Shown: positions 9,629-19,552 of the stretch, in pieces | How the letters are laid out: each line of letters begins with the position of its first letter | Numbering within the stretch: position 1 is the stretch's first letter | DNA from: Halegenticoccus soli | Lineage (GTDB): Archaea > Halobacteriota > Halobacteria > Halobacteriales > Haloferacaceae | Reading direction: 5' to 3' | Assembly (NCBI RefSeq): GCF_002844195.1 | Contig: NZ_PEND01000008.1 | Coordinates: forward strand, 62,001 to 126,000 | Length of the DNA stretch: 64,000 nt | The notes under the pieces: generated by a model | Told to the model about the DNA's origin: nothing | The model's database searches: none | The model's input: the letters and a program-made list of their open reading frames with translations, nothing else | Position numbers and translations under genes: made by a program

Positions 9629-10960
9629 CTACTGCCTGAGGGCGTCGACGATGCCCTGCGTCGTCCGATCGACGTTCCAGTTCCCGTTGAAGGCGGCGAA
9701 CGTCTCCTCCATGCTCGATTTCACCTCCGGCGGCACCGCGGAGCCGTGCGCGATGGTCGGCGGCTGCGCGTTCGCGCTCTGGAAGTCCTCCATCTGGGAG
9801 GTGAGGAACGGTCCGAACGGGTCGGTCGGGACGTCCTTTCGCGGCGGAATCGACCCCTTCACCGGGTTGAACCGCCTCTGCGCGTCGACCGTCCCGCAGT
9901 AGCTGAGGAACTTCCGGGTCGCGTCGGGCGAGGGGTTGTTCTTCGGGAACACGAACGAGTCCATGACGATGGAGTAGGTGTCCTGCGTGCCCGGGAAGGG
10001 GACCATGTTCCACTCTCCCTCGTAGTTGAAGTTCTCGGCCGAGACGTACTGGCCGGCCGCCCAGTCGCCCTGGTGAATCATCGCCGCCTGACCGTCGACG
10101 ATCTTCCCGTTCGCCTGGTCCCAGGAGATGGACCCCGCGTCCTGATTGAAGTGCTGACGGTACTGGTCGATCCGCCGGAGCGCGCTCCGGATGCCGTCCC
10201 TGAACTGCGCCGGGTCGGTACCCTCCTCGGTCAGTTTCACGTACGCGTCCGGCCCTTGCTCCCCGATGAACACCGTCTCCCAGAGCTGGAGCGTCGGCCA
10301 CGAGTCCTGGGTCGAGTGGGCCATCGGAACCGCGTCGGTCTCCTGGGCGATCGTATCGAGCGCGTCGACGAGCCCCTGCGGGTTCCGGATACTCGACGGA
10401 TCGACGCCCGCCTGTTCGAGGACCGCCGTGTTGTAAAAGAGGTTGTTGAGCCGGTGGATGTTGATCGGAACGGCGACGAACTGCCCGGCGGGTTTGGCCG
10501 CGTTCTTCGGTCCGGGGAGGTACGCGTTCCGCATCTCCTCCGTCCAGACGTTGTCGCCGATGTTCTGAAGCACGTCGCTGTCGGTGTAGGGCTTGAGCGC
10601 GTCGCCGGGCCATATCTGGAACGTGCTCGGCGGATTCTGGTTGAGCACGCGGTTCTTCACCACGGCGTCGAGCGCGCTTCCGGCGCCGCCGGGCGCCGGG
10701 TTGTTGTTCACCTGTACGTCGGAGTGCTTCTCTTTGAACCCGTCGAGGAGCGCGTTCAGCGCCTGCTTCTCCCCGCCCGCGGTCCACCAGTGGACGATCT
10801 CGAGCGTTCCCGATCCGTCGCCGCCGGATCCACCGCCGCCGGACCCGTCACCCTGATCGCCGCCGGTGCAGCCGGCGAGCCCGGCCATTCCGGCGCTCGT
10901 GACGCCTGCGAGCTTTAAATACGACCGTCGCGGGAGACCGTTCGATTTGCGTTCTCTCAT
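9629..10960 (-). CDS. sugar ABC transporter substrate-binding lipoprotein
   Basis: Extracellular solute-binding protein family 1, about 443 residues. The N-terminus has a Tat motif (PRRSYLKLAG) and a lipobox (LAGC), followed by a Gly/Ser/Asp-rich linker, so the mature protein is folded before export and anchored by lipid outside the cell. The block LEIVHWWTAGGEKQALNAL starts the binding fold. I chose the ATG at 10960, just before the signal peptide; a GTG at 10999 is in frame and cannot be excluded. A TATA-like TTTAAAAA lies near 11045-11052 on the minus strand. First gene of the sugar importer operon. Confidence 0.9.
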   Translation of the reverse strand: MRERKSNGLPRRSYLKLAGVTSAGMAGLAGCTGGDQGDGSGGGGSGGDGSGTLEIVHWWTAGGEKQALNALLDGFKEKHSDVQVNNNPAPGGAGSALDAVVKNRVLNQNPPSTFQIWPGDALKPYTDSDVLQNIGDNVWTEEMRNAYLPGPKNAAKPAGQFVAVPINIHRLNNLFYNTAVLEQAGVDPSSIRNPQGLVDALDTIAQETDAVPMAHSTQDSWPTLQLWETVFIGEQGPDAYVKLTEEGTDPAQFRDGIRSALRRIDQYRQHFNQDAGSISWDQANGKIVDGQAAMIHQGDWAAGQYVSAENFNYEGEWNMVPFPGTQDTYSIVMDSFVFPKNNPSPDATRKFLSYCGTVDAQRRFNPVKGSIPPRKDVPTDPFGPFLTSQMEDFQSANAQPPTIAHGSAVPPEVKSSMEETFAAFNGNWNVDRTTQGIVDALRQ

Positions 10961-11207
10961 AGCAGATCCCTCATCAAAGGTCGTGACCGACTCCGCCACC
11001 TCGAAAGTTAAGTGTTTCCCGCATTCTCACTAATCTGAGTGAATTTTTAAACGACGGAGGGATTACCCCCGAATAAATACTGTACCTCGACGGTGGACCT
11101 CTCCGGACAGACGCGTATTCGCGACCGGAGTGCGAACAGCGACTCGGCGAGCCGCGTCCCGTCCGGCATCGGTGGGTTTTACCACCGCGCTACGCGTGCA
11201 CGCACGC

Positions 11208-12614
11208 ATGGGTGAGGACTACCGCACGGAACGGGACAGCCTGGGCGAGATGCGTGTACCGGCGGACGCGTACTGGGGCGCGCAAACCCAGCGCGCCGTG
11301 GAGAACTTCCCGATAAGCGGCATCACCTTCGGCCGGCGGTTCATCAGGGCGCTCGGCGTCGTGAAGAAGGCGGCCGCGCAGGCGAACCGCGACCTCGGGC
11401 TCATCGACGAGGACGTGGCGGCGGTGATCGTCGAGGCGGCCGACGAGGTGATCGCCGGCGAGCACGACGACCAGTTCCCGGTCGACGTGTTCCAGACCGG
11501 ATCGGGCACGTCCTCGAACATGAACGCCAACGAGGTCATCGCCAACCGGGCGGCCGAGCTCATGGGCGAGGAGATCGGTTCCCGCGTCGTCCACCCGAAC
11601 GACGAGGTCAACTTCGGGCAGTCGTCGAACGACGTGATCCCGACGGCGATGCACGTCGCCGCGCTGGAGGCCGCCGAGAAGGATCTCCTGCCCGCGCTTG
11701 AGACGCTCCGCGAGGCGCTCGCCGACAAGGAAGCGGAGTTCGACGGCGTGGTCAAGACCGGCCGGACGCACCTGCAGGACGCGACGCCCGTCCGCCTCGG
11801 CCAGGAGTTCGGCGGCTACCGCACGCAGATCGAAAAGGGGATAGAGCGCGTACAGGACGTCCAGGACCACCTGCGCGAGCTGGCGCTCGGGGGCACCGCC
11901 GTCGGCACCGGGCTGAACACCCACCCGGACTTCCCGGAGCTGGCGGCCGACTACATCTCCGAGGAGACGGGGACCGAGTTCCGCGAGGCCGACAACCACT
12001 TCGAGGCGCAGGCCGCCCACGACGCCATGGCGGAAGCCCACGGCGCGCTCCGCACCGTGGCGGGATCGCTCAACAAGATCGCCAACGACCTGCGCCTGCT
12101 CGCTTCCGGACCGCGAAACGGGCTCGGCGAGATCGAACAGCCCGAGAACCAGCCCGGATCCTCGATCATGCCGGGGAAGATCAACCCCGTCGTCGCCGAG
12201 GCGGTCAACCAGGTCCACAAGCAGGTCGTCGGCAACGACGCCGCCGTCGCGGCGGGCGCGGCCGAGGGGCAGCTCGACCTCAACCTCTACAAGCCGGTGC
12301 TCGCGCACAACTTCCTCGAGTCGGCGGAGCTGCTTTCGAACGCGTCGGAGGTGTTCGCCGAGCGGTTCGTCGCCAAGCTCGAAGCGAACGCGGAGCACTG
12401 CGCCGAGGAGGTCGAACGGAGCATGGCGCTGGCGACGGCGCTCAATCCGACCATCGGCTACGACAGGGCGGCCGAGGTCGCAAAGGAGGCGCTCAAGCGG
12501 AACAAGACCGTCCGCGAAGTCGTGATCGAGAAGGGGTACCTCAACGAGGATGAGGCCGACGAGGTACTCGACCCCGCGAAGATGACGCACCGCGGAATCC
12601 TCGGCGACGACTGA
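11208..12614 (+). CDS. fumC: class II fumarate hydratase
   Basis: Iron-independent fumarase of the TCA cycle (fumarate plus water to L-malate), 468 residues. Superfamily signatures are visible: GRTHLQDATPVRLGQE, TGSGTSSNMNANEV (substrate-binding loop) and GSSIMPGKINP near residue 320, the fumarase/aspartase signature. The ATG at 11208 is used because the family begins YRTERDSLGEMRVPADAYWGA; an in-frame ATG 78 bases upstream would add a basic tail foreign to the family. Confidence 0.95.
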   Translation: MGEDYRTERDSLGEMRVPADAYWGAQTQRAVENFPISGITFGRRFIRALGVVKKAAAQANRDLGLIDEDVAAVIVEAADEVIAGEHDDQFPVDVFQTGSGTSSNMNANEVIANRAAELMGEEIGSRVVHPNDEVNFGQSSNDVIPTAMHVAALEAAEKDLLPALETLREALADKEAEFDGVVKTGRTHLQDATPVRLGQEFGGYRTQIEKGIERVQDVQDHLRELALGGTAVGTGLNTHPDFPELAADYISEETGTEFREADNHFEAQAAHDAMAEAHGALRTVAGSLNKIANDLRLLASGPRNGLGEIEQPENQPGSSIMPGKINPVVAEAVNQVHKQVVGNDAAVAAGAAEGQLDLNLYKPVLAHNFLESAELLSNASEVFAERFVAKLEANAEHCAEEVERSMALATALNPTIGYDRAAEVAKEALKRNKTVREVVIEKGYLNEDEADEVLDPAKMTHRGILGDD

Positions 12615-12732
12615 CCGGCCGACGGCGCGATCCGAAGGCGACGAATCGGTAGACGGCGCGCGTTTTCCTTTCTCAGACCCGCACTCGGGTAGAAACGACA
12701 TTTTCAAGGTAAATGCCGCTGAGTTTTTAGTC

Positions 12733-12927
12733 ATGTCTGGGGTGAACCTTCACCGGGAAACCGGGGGACGGGACATGCTCGTGTGCCGAAAGTGCGGGTC
12801 CGAGTTCCCGGAGGGTCGCGCGACTCGGGACGGGTGGTACTATCGATGTCCCGCGGACGGGTGCGACTCCGAAGGGCTCGGCGAAGGGTTGCGGCGGATC
12901 CGTCGCCGACGGAGTCGCACCCGCTGA
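12733..12927 (+). CDS. small zinc-finger protein
   Basis: A 64-residue protein with CRKCGSEFPEGR and YRCPADGCDSEGLGEGL, giving two Cys pairs (C-x2-C and C-x4-C) that should bind one zinc. It resembles the small CxxC zinc-finger proteins that are numerous in haloarchaea (possibly the HVO_2901 type, from memory). An internal ATG at 12775 would still include the whole finger. The transcript may be short-leadered, with TTTTTAG just before the ATG. Its role is unknown, probably nucleic-acid or protein binding. Confidence 0.65.
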   Translation: MSGVNLHRETGGRDMLVCRKCGSEFPEGRATRDGWYYRCPADGCDSEGLGEGLRRIRRRRSRTR

Positions 12928-13098
12928 ACTACCACCCCGCACCGCGTCGGCGCTCCTCGGCGCCTGACGGACCGCGACACGGCTACTCCTCTTCGCCGTC
13001 GGACGACAGGCCCTCCCGAGCGAACAACGTGGTCCGACGACCCTCGCGCGCGGCGCAGACTGTATCCTTTTTACCTCCCCCGGACCCACACCCCGCTA

Positions 13099-14964
13099 AT
13101 GAGCGAGTACGACTACGAGGACCTCGGCCTCGTCGCGGGGCTGGAAATTCACCAGCAGCTCGACACCGAGACGAAGCTCTTCTGTGAGTGTCCCACCGAG
13201 CGCCGCGAGCCCGACGAGGCGGTCCGGCGGTTCACCCGCTATCTCCACCCGACGAGGAGCGAACTGGGCGAGATCGACGAGGCTGCGCTCGAAGAGAGCC
13301 GCGTCGACCGCGAGTTCGAGTACCTCGCGTACGACACGACCTGCCTGGTCGAGGAGGACGACGAGCCTCCGGGGCTGCTCGACGCGGAGGCGCTCGACGT
13401 CGCGATGCAGATCGCGACGATGCTCGAGATGGGCGTCGTCGATCAGGCGCACGTCATGCGGAAGATCGTCGTCGACGGGTCGAACACGTCGGGGTTCCAG
13501 CGGACGACGCTCGTCGGACAGGACGGCGAGATCGAGACGAGCGAGGGACCGGTCGGCGTCGAGGACCTCCTCCTCGAAGAGGAGAGCGCCCAGCGCGTCG
13601 ACGAGACCGACCACGGCGTCCGATACAGCCTCGACCGCCTCGGCATTCCGCTCGTCGAGATCGGCACCGGGCCGGACATCCGGTCGCCCGAGCAGGCCCG
13701 CGAAGCAGCCGAGACGATCGGGATGATCCTCCGCTCGACCGGGAAGGTGAAGCGCGGGCTCGGCACCATCCGGCAGGACGTGAACGTCTCCATCGCCGAG
13801 GGCGCCCGCGTCGAGATGAAGGGCGTCCAGAGCCTCGACGACATCGACGACATCGTCAGGGGGGAGGTGGGACGACAGGTCGAACTGCTCGCCATCCGGG
13901 ACGAGCTCCGGGACCGGGGCGCGAGCGTGGGCGAACCGCGGGACGTCACGCGCGTCTTCGAGGACACCGAAAGCGGCGTCATCGCGAGCGTTCTCGACGG
14001 CGGAAAGGTCGCCGCCGTCCCGCTTTTCGGCTTCGACGGGCTCGTCGGTCGGGAGATCCAGCCCGACCGCCGCCTCGGAACCGAACTCTCCGACCACGCG
14101 AAGCGCCACGGGGCCGGCGGCATCTTCCACACCGACGAGCTCCCCGCCTACGGCGTCACCGACGAGGAGGTCGACGCGCTGTGCGAGGCGGTCGGCGCGG
14201 GCGAGGACGACGCCGTCGCCATCGTCGCCGCGGACTCCACGACCGCGGATCTCGCGATCGAGGCGGTCGCCGAGCGCGCGCGGGCCGCGATCGAGGGCGT
14301 CCCCGAGGAGACCCGCGGCGCGAACGAGGACGGCACGACGCGCTACCTGCGTCCGCTGCCCGGCGCGGCGCGGATGTACCCCGAAACCGACGTACCGCCG
14401 GTCGAGCCCGATCCGAGCGAGATCGAAGTGCCCGAGCTCCTCACCGAGAAGGTCGAGCGCTATCAGGACGAGTACGGTCTGGACGCCGGCCTCGCCGAGC
14501 AGGTCGCGTTCGGCCGCCGGATGCTCGTCTTCGAGCGGGCGGTCGACCGGGGCGTCGACGCGACGCTCGCCGCCGGCACCCTCGAGAGCACCGTGACAGA
14601 GCTCCGCCGCGACGACGTCCCGGTCGAAAATCTCGCGGACGAGCACTTCCTCGACGTGCTGTCGCTCGTCGAGGAGGGTGATCTCGCGAAGGAGGGCGTG
14701 AGCGAGGTGCTCGCGGTGCTCGCGGAGAATCCGAGCCTCTCGGCGGAGGCGGCCGTCGAGGAGGCTGGCCTGGCGGGCGTCGACGACGAGGCGGTTCGGG
14801 AGGCGGTCGCCGAGGTCGTCGAGCGCAACGAGGCGCAGGTCGAAGAGCAGGGCATGGGCGCGTTCTCGGCGCTCATGGGCGAGGCGATGGGCGCGCTGCG
14901 CGGCAAGGCCGACGGCGGCGTCGTGAGCGACGTGCTGCGCGAGGAGATCCAGAAGCGATCGTAG
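13099..14964 (+). CDS. gatE: glutamyl-tRNA(Gln) amidotransferase subunit E
   Basis: Archaeal GatDE subunit that binds tRNA(Gln) and the Glu-tRNA substrate during synthesis of Gln-tRNA(Gln). At 621 residues it is full length. Seen: the GatB/E N-terminal block GLEIHQQLDTETKLFC, KIVVDGSNTSGFQRTTLV, GTIRQDVNVSI, an AspRS-like insertion domain in the middle (about residues 270-400), and the C-terminal helical YqeY-like tail. Its partner gatD is not in the window. Confidence 0.95.
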   Translation: MSEYDYEDLGLVAGLEIHQQLDTETKLFCECPTERREPDEAVRRFTRYLHPTRSELGEIDEAALEESRVDREFEYLAYDTTCLVEEDDEPPGLLDAEALDVAMQIATMLEMGVVDQAHVMRKIVVDGSNTSGFQRTTLVGQDGEIETSEGPVGVEDLLLEEESAQRVDETDHGVRYSLDRLGIPLVEIGTGPDIRSPEQAREAAETIGMILRSTGKVKRGLGTIRQDVNVSIAEGARVEMKGVQSLDDIDDIVRGEVGRQVELLAIRDELRDRGASVGEPRDVTRVFEDTESGVIASVLDGGKVAAVPLFGFDGLVGREIQPDRRLGTELSDHAKRHGAGGIFHTDELPAYGVTDEEVDALCEAVGAGEDDAVAIVAADSTTADLAIEAVAERARAAIEGVPEETRGANEDGTTRYLRPLPGAARMYPETDVPPVEPDPSEIEVPELLTEKVERYQDEYGLDAGLAEQVAFGRRMLVFERAVDRGVDATLAAGTLESTVTELRRDDVPVENLADEHFLDVLSLVEEGDLAKEGVSEVLAVLAENPSLSAEAAVEEAGLAGVDDEAVREAVAEVVERNEAQVEEQGMGAFSALMGEAMGALRGKADGGVVSDVLREEIQKRS

Positions 14965-15197
14965 TCGCTCTCTCGGAGGCTGACAGACGGCACGGGGAAT
15001 CGCAGCGTCTCGGCTTCGACTCGGGTCCGCGGAACGGGGTGCCGTACACCCGCGAAACCGTCCCGCGGCGGAGCGTCAGGTCACGGGGGTTCTGGTCCCC
15101 TCTTCGTTTATGAACCCTCGCCGACGTGCTCGACGACGGAGGCGCGGTCGACGAGCGGTCCGAATTTACTTACGCGCTCCCGGCATTCGTCTCACCG

Positions 15198-15656
15198 ATG
15201 CCGCGTATCTTCTACGAGGACCTCTCGGTGGGCGACACCGCCGAATTCGGCGAGTACGAGGTGACCCGAGAGGAGATCGTCGAATTCGCCGAGCGCTACG
15301 ACCCGCAATGGTTCCACGTCGATCCGGAGCGGGCCGCGGAGGAGTCGATGTACGGCGGCCTCATCGCCAGCGGCTGGCACACGGCGTCGATCACCATGCG
15401 CGTGCTCGTCGATCACCACTTCGGCGAAGCGGCGTCGCTGGGGGCGAAAGGTCTCGAAGAGCTTCGCTGGCGTCGGCCCGTCCGCCCCGGCGACGTGCTC
15501 TCGGTCCGGACGGAGGTCCTCGACAAGGAGCCGGAGCGCCCCGATCGCGGCCTGGTCACGAGTCGGGCTGAGACGCTCACCGACGACGGTGAGCTCGCGT
15601 TGTCGATGGTGTCGCTCGTGATGTACGCGCGACGGGGTTCCGACGGGGGGAAGTGA
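15198..15656 (+). CDS. MaoC family hot-dog dehydratase
   Basis: Hot-dog fold protein of 152 residues with the MaoC/R-hydratase signature: YDPQWFHVDPERAAEESMYGGLIASGWHT (written from translation; catalytic Asp and His near residues 41 and 46). These enzymes hydrate or dehydrate acyl-CoA or similar thioesters. The ATG at 15198 follows a promoter-like TTTACTTACG and fits the family start PRIFYEDLSVGD. The 3' end is separated by 20 bases from the convergent trmJ gene. Confidence 0.85.
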   Translation: MPRIFYEDLSVGDTAEFGEYEVTREEIVEFAERYDPQWFHVDPERAAEESMYGGLIASGWHTASITMRVLVDHHFGEAASLGAKGLEELRWRRPVRPGDVLSVRTEVLDKEPERPDRGLVTSRAETLTDDGELALSMVSLVMYARRGSDGGK

Positions 15657-15676
15657 GGGCTCCGAGGGGGCCGCGC

Positions 15677-16447
15677 TCACCGCCGGCCGTCCCGGCGGTC
15701 GGACTCGTCGACGACGGCTCGGCGCTCGCGGAGCTGGTCGGTCGCCCGGCGGAACACGCCGAGCAGCGTGTTGATCTCGCGGTCGGTCGGGTGCGCGCGG
15801 CCGACGAGCCGCCGGACGAGGCGGTTCGTCTTCGCGCGCTTTCGCTCGTTGTAGCCCGACGCGTCGAGGAACTCGTCGAAGAAGTCGTAAAAGCGCTTGA
15901 TCTCGCTCTCCTCGGCCCGCGTGAGCTCCACGTCCGGGAGCTGGGTCTCCTCGACCGTGAGGTCGCGCAGTTCGTACAGCGCGACCGTCGCCGCCTGCCC
16001 GAGGTTGAGCACCGGGTACTCGGCGCTCGCCGGGATCGAACACACCTCGTCGAGCCGTTCGAGCTCGTCGTTGTTCAGCCCGCGGCCCTCGCGGCCGAAG
16101 ACGAGCGCGGTCGGGGCGTCGACGGTCCGCAGACGCTCTTTCAGCTCCCGCGGCGTCGAGAACGGAAAGCGGACGTGCCGGCGGCTGTCCTCGTTGGTGA
16201 TGGCGGTGAACCCCACGGTGTGGTAGTTCTCGACGACCTCGTCGAAGGTGACCTCCTCGGCGTTCGGCAGGACGTCCTCGCGGGCGTGCCCGGCGAAGCC
16301 GTACGCCTCGCCGTCGGGGCGGAGCGCGGGAGGGTTCACGAGCTTGAGCTCGGAGAGGCCGAAGTTCTTCATCGCCCGGGCGATGGTGCCGACGTTCCCC
16401 GGCGTCTCGGGCTCGACGACGACCACGACCGGCTTGCGGCGGCTCAT
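15677..16447 (-). CDS. trmJ: tRNA 2'-O-methyltransferase TrmJ (SPOUT)
   Basis: SPOUT-superfamily RNA methyltransferase, 256 residues, resembling archaeal TrmJ, which methylates the ribose of nucleotide 32 in tRNA. Motifs: PGNVGTIARAMKNFG (motif 1, catalytic Arg), ALVFGREGRGLNNDEL (motif 2) and YPVLNLGQAATVALYEL (motif 3, knot and cofactor site). The C-terminal helical extension suits dimer and tRNA contacts. Its start overlaps the end of the upstream gene by four bases, so they form an operon. Confidence 0.88.
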   Translation of the reverse strand: MSRRKPVVVVVEPETPGNVGTIARAMKNFGLSELKLVNPPALRPDGEAYGFAGHAREDVLPNAEEVTFDEVVENYHTVGFTAITNEDSRRHVRFPFSTPRELKERLRTVDAPTALVFGREGRGLNNDELERLDEVCSIPASAEYPVLNLGQAATVALYELRDLTVEETQLPDVELTRAEESEIKRFYDFFDEFLDASGYNERKRAKTNRLVRRLVGRAHPTDREINTLLGVFRRATDQLRERRAVVDESDRRDGRR

Positions 16448-17130
16448 TTCTTCGGATAGCGGATGCCGAAGTCCACGTCGTCGAGCGAGAGGTCGTCCTC
16501 CGGGTCGTCCCCCTCACCGTTCTCTTCGTCTTCGTCGGCGTTCGTATCGGCGTCCGTTCTCGCCGCTTCGACGCCGTCCGCGACGCTGTCGGCGGCGAGC
16601 TTCCCGTCCTCGTCGTCGCCGAAGCCGGTGGCGGTCCCGGCGCGGATGTCGATCCGCCGGCCCTCGAAGTGCTCGTTCAGCCGATCCTGGATCTCCTGCG
16701 GGTCGGGCGGGGTCGGGAGGTCGTCGGGGTCGGTGTCGACGTGTTCGATCCCGGCGTACCCCTCCGGAGCCCGGCCGCCGCCGACGAACCACTCGTGGAA
16801 CGCGTCGCGGAAGTCCTCGTCGCCGACGAGGTCGCGGCCGCCGACCTCGCGGAACCAGAAGAGAAAGTCCGCCTCGTGTCGGTCACAGAGGAGCACCTCG
16901 TCCATCGGTTCGCCGTAGACGATCCTCGCCTGGTTGCACCGCGTTATCTCCTCCTCGCCGTGGATCAGATAGCAGGCGTCGCAGGGCTTTTCGATGAGGT
17001 AGCTCAGCCGGACGAGCCGCTCTTTCGGGTCCGCCGGAATCTCCTCCAGGGGCTTGAACTCGCCCTCGTCGGTGAAGATTTCGGACTCCTCGAACCGCCA
17101 CCCGCGAAGCCCGATGCTGACCTTCGCCAT
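16444..17130 (-). CDS. conserved haloarchaeal protein with a cysteine cluster
   Basis: Protein of 228 residues that I cannot assign to a named function. It has a probable metal site: CDAC, then a Cys in EITRCNQA and LLCDRHEADF, within residues 50-90. The C-terminal third is low-complexity acidic sequence ending in DVDFGIRYPKK. It is the first gene of an operon with trmJ, overlapping it by four bases, which hints at an RNA-related role. Confidence 0.6.
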   Translation of the reverse strand: MAKVSIGLRGWRFEESEIFTDEGEFKPLEEIPADPKERLVRLSYLIEKPCDACYLIHGEEEITRCNQARIVYGEPMDEVLLCDRHEADFLFWFREVGGRDLVGDEDFRDAFHEWFVGGGRAPEGYAGIEHVDTDPDDLPTPPDPQEIQDRLNEHFEGRRIDIRAGTATGFGDDEDGKLAADSVADGVEAARTDADTNADEDEENGEGDDPEDDLSLDDVDFGIRYPKK

Positions 17131-17235
17131 ACCTCGGGACTAACGGGTCTGCCGATAAAAAGAGCGTGACTCCCGGCCGCGCTCGGCGGCTATCCGGCGG
17201 CGGACGAGCGTTCGACGCGGACCGGAGCGCGTCGC

Positions 17236-19335
17236 TCAGCTGTAGGGGTCCCACAGCGAGAAGTCGGACGTGTTGAGGTTCGCGGTGTACAGCAGCGCGG
17301 GATCGTCGTTGACGTTGTGATCGTCGTCGAAGACGTGATCCGCGTTGAGGCGGAGGTCCGTTCCGAGCGCGGCGGCGAGGTCGTTGAAGTTGTTCCGGGT
17401 GTCCGGCGCAATCTTGCCGTAGCCGCTTCCCATCATGATCACCGCGCCGCCGTCGTCGACGAACGCCCTCAGCGCGTCGACTTCGTCGGACGAGTAGCAC
17501 GACCGCGGCGAGGTGACGACGAGGGCCCGAGCCGTCGAGAGCGCGTTGTCTCCGACGCCGTCGAGCGAGTTGACCTGCTCGAACGCGATGCCCTGCCCTT
17601 CGAGGTAGCGCTGGTAGGCGACGGCGTCCTCGTTCGACAGCGAGTGCCGCTCGTTGAACTGCCCGTGGCCGCCTTCGACGAGAATCTGGCCGGTCCTGTC
17701 CGACAGAGAGTCGACGAGGTTCGTCAGGAAGACTTCGTGCTCGTAGTCGGTGACGTCGCCGCGGTACTCCTCGTCGATCGGCAGGCCGCCGATCACGGCG
17801 ACGCGGGCGCTCGAATCGACGCCGACCAGCGGGACGTCGCCGTCGTACGCCACGCCGCCTCGGAGGTCCTGCGTGGCCGTGCTCTCGGCGAACACCGGAA
17901 CGCGGGAGGGCGAGATGGCGCCGCCGCCGGTGCGGACGCTCGACGCGTTCGGGACGAACACCGCCTCGACCGCGCGGTCGCGGACTTCGGAGGTGTTCTC
18001 GGGGTCGCTCTCCTGCCAGACGCGGAGCCCGTTCGCCCGCGCGTCGTCCTCGGCCTCCCAGAACGCGTCGTGTTTCGTCAGGTTGGAGCCGTACACCCGG
18101 GCGTACCCCTTCGCGACCATCTCCTCGTTGAACAGCGTGTCGACGCTGCCGTCGCCGTCCTGATCGTAGTAGACGTACGCCAGCAGGCGTCCGAACGGAT
18201 CCCAGACGTCCTCCGCGGCGTCGATCTCGATCTCGACCGCCTCGCCGTCGAGTTCCTGCGTCGCGTAGTCCTTGGCGCTTTCGCCCCAGTCGGCCAGGTA
18301 GCCGTCGTCTTCGATTCCCTCCCACTCTTCGACCTTCTCGTAGCGGCCGTTCCGTTTCGTTTCCGGCGAGTCGAATCCGAGCAGGCGGACTTCGGCGGAC
18401 GTGCCGTCGGCGAACGTGACGTCGACCGTGTCACCGTCGGTGACGCTGTCGACGGTCGCCTCGTAGCGGACGCCGGCGTCGAGTCCGATACCGCTCCGGT
18501 CCGCGAACAGGTCGAACGCGTTGGCGTTGAACTGGCTCGTGAGGACGTCGTAGTCGTCCCCGCCGACGTTGTTGGTGCCGTCGTTGACGTCGTCGTCGTT
18601 GAACCGGTAGGCGAGGTCGAGAGACGCCGCGATGTCGTTGAGGTACCCGGTCCCGTCGTAGTCGCTGTAATCCGACTGGTCGTGGAGGAACAGTGCGCCG
18701 CCGTTCGACACGAAGTCGACGAGCGCGTCCAGTTCGGCGGAACTGAACGCCTCGCCGGGCGAGGTGATGACCGCGGCGTCGGCGTTCGAGAGGTCGCTCG
18801 CCAGGGACGTCGTGGGCGCGACGGCGTAGCCGTTATCCTCGGCGTAGCTCTCGAACTGCGAGCACGTGTCGAGCGTGTAGTACTGACCGTGCCCCTCGTC
18901 CCAGAGAACGGTGCCGGAACCGCCGAGTTCCGCGTCCCACGCGTTCAGGACGAACTCCTCGTTGCCGTAGTCGAAGTCGACGTCGTCGTCCTGGAGCAGG
19001 ATCGCGCCGAAGCCGTAGACGCCGCGGTCGACCGACGTCAGCGGAATGGGCGTGAGGTCGTCGTAGACGTAGGCGTCGCCGTTCCCGTCGTCGTCGGCGT
19101 TCGTGGCCGTCGGTTCGGCCCAGACGGCGACGACGGACTCGTCCGTCAACGCCCCGTAGTTCGGATCCACCTGGCTGGCCGACGAGTAGAACTCGATCTT
19201 GGGGACGGTGTCGACGGCTCCGCAGTCGGTACCTGCCGCCGCCGCGGCGGGGACGCTGCCGTATTCGATCGAAGCGCTGCCCGCGACCGACGCGGTCGCG
19301 GCGAGCCGTAGGAACGTGCGACGTTCGAATCTCAT
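17236..19335 (-). CDS. exported thermonuclease-domain protein with two flanking repeat domains
   Basis: Secreted protein of 699 residues. It begins with a Tat signal (ERRTFLRLAATASVAG). A staphylococcal-nuclease-like domain covers about residues 305-455: DTVDVTFADGTSAEVRLLGF then DSPET (Arg and Glu of the active site) and DPFGRLLAYVYY (third active-site Arg). On each side is a similar Rossmann-like domain: GTVLWDEGHGQYYTLDTCSQF near 137 and GQILVEGGHGQFNERHSLS near 560, each followed by an ITSP or VTSP stretch and a VDF/AFVxxGG segment, like DUF4350/GATase-like domains. The nuclease appears inserted between two copies. A TATA-like stretch lies upstream around 19355-19385. Confidence 0.8.
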   Translation of the reverse strand: MRFERRTFLRLAATASVAGSASIEYGSVPAAAAAGTDCGAVDTVPKIEFYSSASQVDPNYGALTDESVVAVWAEPTATNADDDGNGDAYVYDDLTPIPLTSVDRGVYGFGAILLQDDDVDFDYGNEEFVLNAWDAELGGSGTVLWDEGHGQYYTLDTCSQFESYAEDNGYAVAPTTSLASDLSNADAAVITSPGEAFSSAELDALVDFVSNGGALFLHDQSDYSDYDGTGYLNDIAASLDLAYRFNDDDVNDGTNNVGGDDYDVLTSQFNANAFDLFADRSGIGLDAGVRYEATVDSVTDGDTVDVTFADGTSAEVRLLGFDSPETKRNGRYEKVEEWEGIEDDGYLADWGESAKDYATQELDGEAVEIEIDAAEDVWDPFGRLLAYVYYDQDGDGSVDTLFNEEMVAKGYARVYGSNLTKHDAFWEAEDDARANGLRVWQESDPENTSEVRDRAVEAVFVPNASSVRTGGGAISPSRVPVFAESTATQDLRGGVAYDGDVPLVGVDSSARVAVIGGLPIDEEYRGDVTDYEHEVFLTNLVDSLSDRTGQILVEGGHGQFNERHSLSNEDAVAYQRYLEGQGIAFEQVNSLDGVGDNALSTARALVVTSPRSCYSSDEVDALRAFVDDGGAVIMMGSGYGKIAPDTRNNFNDLAAALGTDLRLNADHVFDDDHNVNDDPALLYTANLNTSDFSLWDPYS

Positions 19336-19552
19336 TACGAACTCCCAGACCGTTTCTTTTAGTTTATTACTTTATAATATCTTATGGTGCAGTTACGTAT
19401 GCGACAGTCGCTCAGTTTATCCGCGGGCGCAGCGATCGGTGCTCCGCGGGGGGAGAGCGGACCGATTTCGGGGCGAGACAGGATCGGCCGAACGCCGGCG
19501 CGCCGCGCGTCGTATCGGACCGCCTATAGTGATCGGGTCCCACCCACCGCGT

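Noticed and set aside
17317-19311. A long open frame of 664 codons antisense to the exported nuclease gene
   Set aside because: It is the mirror of a GC-rich gene; the product is Val/Arg/Asp-rich with no domain, while the other strand has a signal peptide and an intact nuclease domain.
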